This document shows, in pieces, positions 55,612 through 64,000 of a DNA stretch of 64,000 nt. The notes under the pieces are model-generated. The model had not been told where the DNA came from. It did not search any database and saw only the letters and a program-made list of their open reading frames with translations. Within the stretch, counting starts at the first letter, position 1. Each line of letters starts with the position of its first letter. Source of the DNA: Diplolepis rosae (Eukaryota; Arthropoda; Insecta; Hymenoptera; Diplolepididae); NCBI GenBank assembly GCA_030998225.1, contig JAPYXD010000715.1, forward strand, positions 3,472,001-3,536,000. Direction: 5' to 3'. The position numbers and the translations under genes were made by a program.

Positions 55612-56345
55612 GTATGTGCTGTATATGATTTTAAAATAAAAAAAATTTATTTTACTTGTTTCTTTGAATATTTTGGATTATTTCATATAAATTTTGTGAT
55701 ACAATTACATCCTGTATATATTGTAATACACCATTTTTTATCATTTTCGATGAAGCTTTGAATTCGTTAGCAATAATTAATATTTTTACGCCCATTAATT
55801 ACCATACGGCTCAATATTAAATGTATAATATTCCGAAAAAAGCGAAGAAGTATAAATAAAGTATATAATAAAAAAGTAATTATTTATTATTTTGATCTTT
55901 TCCAAGTAACGTTTTCTAACTTCACCTGATAAAGTTTCAAAATATGTGTCTGGTGACTTTATTACCTTAACTGGATTTAATGACATTTTCTTTTATCTGA
56001 AAAAATCCAAAGAGAAGATGAAGAAACAAGATTTCTCGTTTTCAACACATTCTTCAAATCCTTCAAAACAAACGGTCATCATAACCTACACATTTTTGGC
56101 ATTTTATTTTATATTAAAAAATTAAAAGAATGACAAGCGACAAGTAAGTACTCAAAATAAGCGGAAATGAATTTTGCACTTAAAAAATATAATTAATAAT
56201 AAATTTATGACTTACTTTTACGCTGGAAAATTTTGTTTCATCAATTTCCCAACGATTTCCATATATTTCTTTCGTCCAAGACCAACCTTACCTACAGTCT
56301 ATCCCTACCACATGGCCTGTGACGTCAACTTGGTTATCTCAATAC

Positions 56346-56754
56346 AACAAGTTAAGAGCAAGCAACCAGAGAAACTTTTATGAAGGGGTTTTCCTCGGGG
56401 GTTTTTCCCTACGTCGCTTAGATATGGAATCCATATTTTATTAAAATACTGAAGGGTTGGGTTAGGCCTTTTGTGACGTTCTTTTGTAAATTTTCATAAA
56501 AGATATTCAAATAGTATAACTTCTTTTAACTTTTATTATACATTTAATAAAGGAAAATTCATTAAATTTACACTTACAGAAAACTTACAAAATAATGAAA
56601 AATAATAAAAATAAAATAAGTACATTATCGTATATATTATAGTGAACGGATGTGAAATTAATTTTCGAATAAATTACAAAGTTTACTTCAAAATATTGCT
56701 CATAGGTACAATATTTGATTTTTTGTTTTAATTTTTTATAAATAAAAAGTTAAT
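56346..56754. other. AT-rich spacer, nothing recognised
   Basis: No frame, RNA gene or repeat that I can support. Confidence 0.45.
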
Positions 56755-56905
56755 TAATGAGGACTCCGATCCGAGTCGAATCGTTTGAAAGTATGCAACC
56801 TTCTAAGTTATTATTTCTGGACCCAAAAACCAATTATTAACAACAGCATCGTATGAAATTTATTATTGAGGGTCGATACAAGTCCTATTTTATATATATT
56901 TATGC
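56755..56905 (+). repeat. PLE-type end with decayed hammerhead-like core, plus orientation
   Basis: TAATGA, stem GACTC/GAGTC (56762-56777), then GAATC in place of GAAAC, followed by GTTTGAAAGTATGCAACC and on to GGTCGATACAAGTCC. Inverted copy of 52510-52655. Confidence 0.6.
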
Positions 56906-57399
56906 TTACACTGTAAAAAAAATCGTAATTTTCCAATACATAAGTGATGAAAGTTTTCAATAGTAATGGAAATAATCTTCTATCGAATTATTTCAATAAT
57001 TTACAAGAAATATTCGAATCACTATTGGATTTTTTTTCAGTATTGAAATTTTTCAAGTGTAGTCTTATAATTTTCCAAAGACAGACACGCAATATTCTGC
57101 ACGTCATTAAATATTTCCTACATGATTTTATATAAAAATTCCAAAACATATATTGGTTAACTACTTCCAATACTTTATTAGAAGTTTCCAAGAAAATTTT
57201 TTTAGTGTACATTAAGTTGAGATTAAGGAAAGCCACATGTCTTGAGTCGGTTTTGAAAACAGTTCAGATCATTCTGTAAGAGACTCCGGTAACAAAGTCT
57301 TCACGCAAAGTTTTTAAAACTGTAAACCTTGTTCGCGTTCTTCCATTGATTACCAATTCGGCATCGTTCATTAATAAAAAAAAAAAAAAAATTTTCTAA

Positions 57400-57750
57400 A
57401 TTGCGGTCGGTTCGTGTGAAAATTTTTTTATGTTTTTTATTCACAGTGAACTTTAAATATTTTTTCAATTCGTGATGCTGCATACTGGACTACTTCATTT
57501 TGAATTGCAAGCTATGAGATAAGTTTTTCAATTTTATGATAATTCTTATTTTAATTATCTACGTTTTACAGAAATTTTCGAATTAATCTTCGAATTTATG
57601 GCACTGAAGAGGGCCCCCATATGTGGCCGAAACGTTTGCCTTGCTTTCTTTTTGAGTATTTTTATATCGAATAGTGAAAATTTCAATCGAAGAAAATAAA
57701 AAGAATCTGACCCTATGCCAAAATAATGAGAAATGAAAAAAATTCTATAT
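57400..57750 (+). repeat. PLE-associated repeat with hammerhead-like core, copy 2
   Basis: Direct copy of 51400-51740. Core at 57604-57633: CTGAAGA, GGCC/GGCC stem, GAAAC. Lies about 325 bp upstream of the PLE reading frame in the same orientation, so it may be that element's own terminal repeat. Confidence 0.6.
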
Positions 57751-57958
57751 ACATTAGCGTATTAAATGTTTTACTTTGAATAAGTATTGTAAAAGCTGAT
57801 TTTTTAAATACTTATATATTATACACGATAAACAAATGAAAATTTTTATTTAAAAAAATAATTTTTAGGATATTTCTGGATAAAATGTTGTTTTTAAAAA
57901 TCCCTTCAGACGATATTTTATTTTTAAAGGAAAATAAAGATTTAATTATAGATAGGAT

Positions 57959-59293
57959 TTGTATCGACCCTTTGTGCCTCTGAGCCATAAAATCATATCT
58001 CTTGATGCTGTATCACTTTTTACAAATGTCCAAATTGGTTTAGCTTTTAAAGGTATAAAAGAGAGATGGCCACAAATAGAACCAAAAACAAAAATGCCTT
58101 GGTATCAATTTGAAAAAGGCCTTAGAATCTGCTCTTCAAATTCTACTTTCAACTTTCAAGGCCATTCCCACAAACAAAAATCTGGTTTCCCCATGGGTTC
58201 ACCCCTTTCTCCGATTGCTGCGGATATTGTAATGGATGATCTGGAAAAACAATGTATAGCTTCCCTCCCCTTTCGACTCCCCTTTTATTTTCGATACGTA
58301 GACGGCATAATTACAGCAGTACCGGCTGATGAAATAGACAAAATTAGAAACACTTTTAACAGTTACAATCATAAAATCCAATTTACAGTAGAAGAGGAAT
58401 CAGATAACAAATTATGTTTTTTGGATGTTCTTATCATCAGAACAGGGGAGAATGTCAAGACAAATTGGTACCAAAAACCTACTTACTCAGGCCGTATTCT
58501 TAACTTTTATTCTCACCACCCACTACACTACAAAATTAATGTGATTAACAACCTTGTTGACAGAGGCATCATATTAGCACACAAAAACTTCCACACAGAA
58601 AACTTTAAAAAAATCCAAAATATCCTATCACAAAACAATTATCCAACAACAATAATAAACTCCACTATAAAACACAGACTCAATTATCTGCTACATAAAG
58701 CCTCCACAACCGGGACCCTCATTCACCATTCACCTGTGAGGGAGGGCGAGGAATCTTCTCACTCTTACACTCGCACAAACAAGCAAAAACAAAACTCAGC
58801 TAGCCAAACACAGAAATATGTGTCACTTCCCTATGTGAAAGGGTTATCTGAAAAACTTTCAAGCATCCTTAAACCTTTCAATGTAGAAATTGCCCCACGC
58901 AATACCAATGACCTATCACATCTTTTCAAATCAGCAAAAGACCCCACACCAAAACTTGAAACAGCACATGTTGTCTACAATATTCCTTGCATTGATTGTA
59001 CAGCAAATTATATAGGCACAACCAAAAGACCTCTAAAAAATAGAATCCAGGAACATAAAAAAGATGTATATAACCCCCCAGAAAAATGGACCGCCCTCAC
59101 CAAGCACACGTGGCGCCAGGATCATAAATTTAATTTTGACCAGGTAAAAATAGCTGACAGATCCAACAATTATAAGAAACGTATGATTCTTGAAATGACT
59201 CACATTGCTAGCAATGCCCATACAGTCAATCAAAGAACGGACACAGACAATCTATCTGCTTTTTACTTTCCTCTTTTAAATAAAAAAACTTAG
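57959..59293 (+). pseudogene. Penelope-like element RT and GIY-YIG endonuclease, 5' truncated
   Basis: 444-residue frame. It opens just before RT motif A (ISLDAVSLFTNV), so the RT N terminus is missing. MGSPLSPIAADIVMDDLE is the motif B region. Motif C reads YVDG where PLEs have YVDD, removing a catalytic Asp. C-terminal residues about 340-400 are a GIY-YIG endonuclease: VVYNIPCIDC (with the PLE CxxC), YIGTTKRPLKNRIQEHK. The frame is otherwise uninterrupted. The bases just before it (GGATTTGTATCGACCC) match the word at the inverted PLE ends, hinting at a shared junction. Non-functional RT is inferred from the missing Asp. Confidence 0.88.
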
Positions 59294-59877
59294 TTTTTAC
59301 ACAAATTTTCCACAGCTTCCGAAAAATCTGGAAAACTGTGACCAAATTTTATCGAAATTTATCGATTTTATCAAATTTATCATAAAATTGCAAAAATTTT
59401 AAAAATTATATAATTTCTGTTACGAGTCTTATAATTCCACATACGGGCATCATAATATCTATCACTTTGTATGTGCATTAAAAACTCAATTTAATTTCCA
59501 CCTTAATCTTGTGACACTGAGACTGTTAAATAAACAAATTTTAAAAAACCCCGGTCACATGCCTCGGGAGATTGTGGTGAAAATTTCTAACAGTTATATA
59601 CAGACTCTTATGACTCGTCTCAAATTTCATAGCCCTCCTTTGTCACAGTCTCTGGACATCTTGTGGACATATTTACACAATTTTTTCTCCTTTTCATTTA
59701 ACCGAGACTTTCCAAAGCAAAAAACCTAACCCTCCACTCCACTTTACAAAGCCTTTTCCAAGTCAGTTTCCAAGTGCAACTCAGTTTTCAAGTAAAATCC
59801 GTAGTGTCAGGAGTTATTTGTCAAAATTATGTGCCTATCTCGTTCGCGACGAAAGAAAAGGAAGAAAAAAGGAATTG
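59294..59877. other. Sequence downstream of the PLE frame
   Basis: Probably PLE 3' sequence and flank; a 72-residue frame (59511-59729) has no features. No terminal repeat identified. Confidence 0.35.
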
Positions 59878-60018
59878 TTTTTTTTTTTTTAATGATAGTT
59901 TAAAGTCGCATCAACAGCAATGGTTATTAGCGACTTCTAAAGTATACATGAACAGGCTGGTTTTTCGTATCAAAAGGTATCACTATATTACATTGTGGAC
60001 TCAAGGCCGTTTCAGGCA

Positions 60019-60945
60019 CTAAATACTATGTCTGATTCCAATATTATCTAGGAACTTGAGCACTTTATCGAAGGTAACTGGATCGTTGAGCATTCTCCTG
60101 TAGTTTGTTCCGATTTTATGATGATTCCTTCTCGTTAAGTATTTTGGGCAATCCATCAAAATGTGTTTGATGGAGAGAGTCACTTCACAGGTGTCGCAGT
60201 TTTCTGGATCCACTTTATTTATTAAGTGAGAATGAGTTAAGTGTGTGTGGCCAATTCTCAACCGAGTGAGTACGACCTGGTCTTTTCTGTTTTCGAGGAG
60301 GATCTGAGTTTTCTCGAAAATATCTTTCCTCACTTGATGTAATTTGGTGATTTCGTCAGTCTTCCACTTTTCGTTCCATAGATTTTTAACAGAGAGCGTG
60401 ATCAAATTTTTAAGATCTTTGTAATACACTGGTATAGGGGCCTCAGGAACTGGAAGTGAACATGCAGACTTTGCCAGCAAGTCAGCCCTATCATTGCCCT
60501 CAATGCCCATATGCGAAGGAACCCAGACAATTGTGATCTCTTTTCCTCGTTCTCTCAGGCGGAAAAGTGTCTCCTGTATTTCTTGAGTGATGTGGTCGAA
60601 CTTGTTCACACTTGTAATAGCCTCAATAGCAGACATCGAATCGGACATGATGACGAAGAGAAGGTCGCTGCTTCTTTCTATGAATTTCAAGGCTTGTAGA
60701 ATCGCGAATGTTTCACATCTAAATACACAGTAGTATTCCGGTAAATTGAATTGTAACTCTTCATTAGGAGTGATAACTGAACAGCCACACCCTGTCTTTG
60801 ATTTTGATCCATCAGTGTAGATATGGGTGTAATTTGGGAAAGAAGCAAGTATAACATTCAAAACGTTTTTGTAACTGTTGGAGCTCGTTTGGTTTTTGGG
60901 CAATTTGCGCATCTCAATAATGATAGTTGGAGCTGAGAAATCCCA
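60019..60945 (-). pseudogene. LINE ORF2, RNase H domain
   Basis: Contains TDGSKSKTGCG (first Asp), ETFAILQAL (Glu), MSDSMSAIEAI (Asp) and HMGIEGNDRADLLAKSA, the four acidic/His motifs of RNase H1. A Cys-rich tail (CDTC...H...C) follows. Joined to RT in the intact element but separated here by a frameshift near 60960. Confidence 0.88.
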
Positions 60946-60955
60946 GAAAGGGAAG

Positions 60956-61610
60956 TCATGAAATCTCCTTTACTCGGATATATAGGGGGAGTACGGCTCT
61001 GGGGTGGTCCATATATAAGTCCTGAAACTTTCCAAGAAAGATATTTGCATAAGCAGGGTTTGAAGGGGTAGAGGCTATTGAACTAGCATAGATCAGGGTG
61101 AGTTGTTTCCTTCTAAAATCAAGTGGAGTATCACCAGCTTCAGGCAGTATGCTACTAATAGGACTGGAGAAAAACGCGCCCATGGAAATTCTAAGTCCAG
61201 CGTTGTGTATGGTAGAAATCATATCCAGCGTACTTTGCTTGGCAGAATTGTAAAAGATAGAACCGTAATCGAGTTTCGCCCTTACAGTGGCTTTATAAGT
61301 GTTAGTCAACAGCTTCTGGTCAGCTCCCCAGTTCCTCTTCGAGAGTGTTCTTATAATGTTCAGCCTTTTATTGCAATCCGTTCTCAGATATTTCAGATGC
61401 GGGATCCAGGTGAGTTTTGTATCAAAAATGAGGCCCAGAATTTTCGTCTCTTTCACTACTTCTAATTCGTGAAGGTTCAGGTAGAGGGCTGGTTCTTGCT
61501 TTCCGGTTTTACTTTTAGATAAGAGGATACAAACAGATTTTGAATTTGAGAATTTAAAACCAGTTTTTTGGGCGTAGTAAGCAGATCTTTCCCACTGCAG
61601 TAGACTGTAA
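60956..61610 (-). pseudogene. LINE ORF2, RT thumb/connection region
   Basis: The frame (open in 61654-60956) gives FSNSKSVCILLSKSK, LGLIFDTKLTWIPHL and KLDYGSIFY, the conserved segments downstream of the RT active site in Jockey/I LINEs. The stop at 60956 is reached because of a frameshift; the next frame resumes with a W/F-rich segment leading to RNase H. Confidence 0.85.
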
Positions 61611-63096
61611 GGTCGTCTGCGAAAATACTTTTCTTGATCGGCCGAGGGATGCATTCAGTGATATCATTGAAGGTAATTAGAAAAAGTGTGACACTTAAAA
61701 CAGAGCCTTGGGGCACTCCATTTATAAGTTCGACCCTTTTAGAGAGAAATCCGTTTACCCTGACCTCAATGAATCTTTTCATTAAGAAATTTCTAACGAA
61801 AATGAGCATGGCTCCGTCAATTCCACTGGCCACAAGTATCTGAAGGATTCTATATCGCCAGACCATTTCATAACACTTTTCGATGTCCAATGATACTGCC
61901 AAGAGGTGTTGGTTATTGATGAAAGCATCACATATATTAGTTTCAAGATTAGCTAAGGCGTCGAGGGTAGATCGATGTTCTCTGAAAGCGCTTTGATGAA
62001 CGTTGAAGAAGCCTTCCTTTTCCAGAAACCATCTGAGCCTCCTATTAATTATCTTCTCCATGAGTTTACACATATTACAGGTTAGTGCGATGGGCCGATA
62101 ACTCCCTGCTTTCAACTTATCCTTTCCTGGTTTGGCAATAGGGACAATTTGGGCCTCTCTCCACTTTCTTTGGAAGCACTTTTGAATCCAAATATGGTTA
62201 AACACCACCAATAGATAGTTCAGAGCTTTCAGAGGTAAGTTTTTCAGGAGGATATTCGGTATTTTATCCGGACCGGGGCTAGAATTTTTCGTGGACTCAA
62301 GTGATGATATAAGCTCAGTCAAAAGGAGAGGAGAGTTAATGATTAGATTCTTATCTTCCTTAAATCTAGGATCAGAAATGGTTTCATTTTCCAGTTTGAA
62401 AGCGAGAAAGTGTTCATCATAGTTGGTGTCACTGGAATTTGATGCATAGTTATCAGCTAGTTCATCAGCAATTTCAGTGGAATCTGTGCTTATTGACCCA
62501 TCAGTTTTTTGCAATGCTGTGTTACGCGTCGTGGTAGTCCTCCCTCCAATTGCATTCAATTTCCTTCGAATTTCAGAGCTGGGAGTATTGAATTTTAGTG
62601 AAGAGATGAAGTCAGTCCATGATTTTCTAGAACTAGATCTAATTTTCCTTCTGGAAAAGGCTCGTAACCTCTTGAATTCAATCATGTTTTCAGTGGTATT
62701 ATGTTTCTTGTAAACATTGAAGGCATGTTTCTTTTTTCTGATAGCCTCATCGATTTCAGAATTCCACCAAGGGACTTGATGTTTGAAGGAGGTTTGAGTC
62801 GTTTTTGGAATCGAGATGTTTGCAGCCTCAGTTATAGTTTCAACTAATTCCGCAACTAGATCATCTATATCAACTCCGTTTCCAGACGAGGGGATTTTCA
62901 ATTGTTCAATTTTGGAGTTCATTATCTCACCGTACAACACCCAGTCAGCTTTTGGAAATTTCCATCTAGAAGTAAAGTTAAACAGAGTAGGCAGGGGGTT
63001 TTGTAGTTCCAATTTGATGGGAAAATGATCGCTATCGTAGAGATCTTCCTTAGCTTCCCAATCTAGTCTATGGGATATACTAGCACTACAGAAGGA
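61600..63096 (-). pseudogene. LINE ORF2, reverse transcriptase core
   Basis: Frame to 61477 with RT motifs KAGSYRPIALT, SAFREHRSTLDAL, SLDIEKCYE (motif A Asp), GVPQGSVLS and the active-site FADD. Upstream it continues from the endonuclease in the same frame, divided only by TAA at 63097-63099; the first Met after that is at 63012. The last 45 residues or so (to 61477) are out of frame after an indel near 61600. Confidence 0.88.
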
Positions 63097-63654
63097 TTAG
63101 TCGATCGAGCTAAAGGAAGCGTTTGATTTATTGAAATGAGTGGGTTGATCGTCATTTAGAAGAATGATGTCGTTATTTTCAAGAAGAAGCTTCTCGATCT
63201 TTTTTCCTCTCGAGTTAGTGCTTTTTGACCCCCAGAGTTGGTTATGGCTGTTAAAATCACCGACCAGAATGAAAGGTTTAGGAAGTTGGTCAATTAAATT
63301 TTTCAAATCTGCTAGATTGAAATCGTGTCGATTTGGTATATATACATTACAAATACATATTTCATTAGGGGTGATAAAAGATAGAGCAACGGCTTCCAGA
63401 TTAGTGTTAAGGTGTATTTTTGTTTGGTGGATAGATTTTTTAATATAAATTGCAACACCTCCACTCGCGAAATTTGTGTGTGTACGGTTTTTAAATACAG
63501 AATCGTATCCTCCAATTTTTGCACAGGAGGCATCTTTGAAATTCGTTTCTTGCAGACAGATCAATGCGGGATTAAAGTCTTTGATGAGTAACTGCACATT
63601 ATCACGACGAGGGAAGAACCCATTAAGATTCCATTGGATGATATTTAGAACCAT
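63097..63654 (-). pseudogene. LINE ORF2, AP-like endonuclease domain
   Basis: 185 residues from ATG. Starts with IIQWNLNG, then LQETNF (catalytic Glu), a Tyr/Asn segment, and LVGDFNSHNQLWGS (Asp, Asn, His). The final SDHFPI motif lies beyond the premature TAA, in the same frame, near 63020. ATG overlaps the end of ORF1 by 32 nt. Confidence 0.88.
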
Positions 63655-64000
63655 CGTCGAGGTTGGATGTGGGCTCTAATAGTTTTTCTATTTCCTCAGA
63701 CATTGAGAGAGGCTCATCATCTGAACCTGAACCTGAAGAGGCTAGACCGCTTATTGATTTGAGCAGGATATTAGTTATTTTTGTGCTCCTTATTTTTGCA
63801 GAGCGTTCAGTCAAGTGTGGATAGAGCTCTTTCATCATACAACAGAGAGACTGGATGTCATCAGTGTAGTCATTCGCGATAGTGGCAGGATCAGGAGATC
63901 CGGTAGCTCTGTCAAAAAAATTTTTATATTGTGTATAATTTAGGGGATAATTTGCTGTAGGTTCTTCAAGTACTGTTTTAATTGAGGCAAGCAGTTCATC
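63623..64000 (-). CDS. LINE ORF1, C-terminal part (partial)
   Basis: Open from the window edge to a stop at 63623, about 125 residues. Acidic and Ser-rich near the end (SGSGSDDEPLSMSEEIEKLL). No zinc knuckles in the visible part. Its stop lies 32 nt inside ORF2, an overlap seen in other two-ORF LINEs. Confidence 0.65.
   Translation of the reverse strand, partial: DELLASIKTVLEEPTANYPLNYTQYKNFFDRATGSPDPATIANDYTDDIQSLCCMMKELYPHLTERSAKIRSTKITNILLKSISGLASSGSGSDDEPLSMSEEIEKLLEPTSNLDDGSKYHPMES

Larger units (their letters stand above)
54735..56345. mobile_element. Long-TIR element carrying THAP/SWIM exons
   Basis: Inverted ends GTATTGAGATAACCAAGTTG and complement; arms of about 260 bp (54735-54995 and 56090-56345) match well, for example CTTACCTACAGTCTATCCC and GACAAGCGACAAGTA. 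Between them lie the two exons at 55034-55229 and 55277-55611. Long TIRs around gene pieces recall MULE/Pack-type elements, but no transposase core is visible. Confidence 0.75.
59878..64000 (-). mobile_element. LINE (I/Jockey type with RNase H), runs off the window
   Basis: Minus-strand order from the right edge: end of ORF1, then ORF2 with APE endonuclease, RT and RNase H, 3' UTR (59891-60018) and a 13-base poly-A tail (T run 59878-59890). The C-terminal RNase H points to the I-type group. ORF2 carries one stop (63097-63099) and frameshifts near 61600 and 60960. Confidence 0.9.

Overview
The window is transposon-dense DNA from an animal nuclear genome, most likely an insect. The evidence is a strongly AT-rich background, Ty3/gypsy LTR elements (one with an envelope gene), a Penelope-like element, a LINE with RNase H, a P-element transposase relic, tRNA-derived SINE-like sequences and many terminal-inverted-repeat (TIR) elements. 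I cannot name the species or order. No convincing intact host gene is visible.

1-27312: two nested LTR retrotransposons, both on the minus strand. Element B (443-27308, 1272-bp LTRs, AATT target duplication) has gag, protease, RT/RNase H and integrase and no env. It is broken by a stop at a conserved RT tryptophan and at least three frameshifts. Element A (591-17564, ATAT target duplication) sits inside B's left LTR. B's right LTR still shows the empty site, so the order of insertion can be read directly. A has very long LTRs (4206 and 3310 bp) filled by a 60-70-bp tandem repeat whose copy number differs between the two ends. Its internal region reads, in transcription order: a coiled-coil ORF, a basic/Cys-rich ORF, gag with six zinc knuckles, a -1 frameshift signal (G GGA AAC plus a potential pseudoknot), a protease ORF with two tandem retropepsin modules, RT-RNase H-integrase, and a captured viral-type class envelope glycoprotein gene. 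One in-frame stop in gag and one between protease and RT mark this copy.

27313-50660: no host gene seen. The DNA is a patchwork of TIR and foldback elements: three copies of a CCCTAG-ended family (one at the centre of a 1.9-kb palindrome), a 2-kb palindrome with a younger MITE in one arm only, two oppositely oriented GGTAGG-ended MITEs, a TTAA-flanked and a TA-flanked element, and two TIR elements that each hold a tRNA-derived SINE-like piece. There is also a P-element transposase terminal exon, a probable solo LTR (30213-31525), a 65-bp minisatellite (38.44-38.8 kb), and two copies of a repeat headed by GC-rich hairpins.

50661-59877: Penelope-like (PLE) territory. Four hammerhead-ribozyme-like cores occur here: two in direct copies of one repeat and two in inverted PLE-type ends that bracket 52.5-56.9 kb. 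Between those ends lie a THAP-domain N-terminal exon, a solo LTR with CTCA target duplication, and a 1.6-kb element with about 260-bp TIRs that carries a THAP C-terminal-like exon and a SWIM zinc-finger exon, the latter with a splice donor. A PLE ORF (RT plus GIY-YIG endonuclease, with the RT catalytic motif changed to YVDG) follows.

59878-64000: a minus-strand LINE of the I/Jockey type (poly-A tail, RNase H, RT, APE endonuclease, end of ORF1). It is disabled by one stop and two frameshifts and runs off the window.
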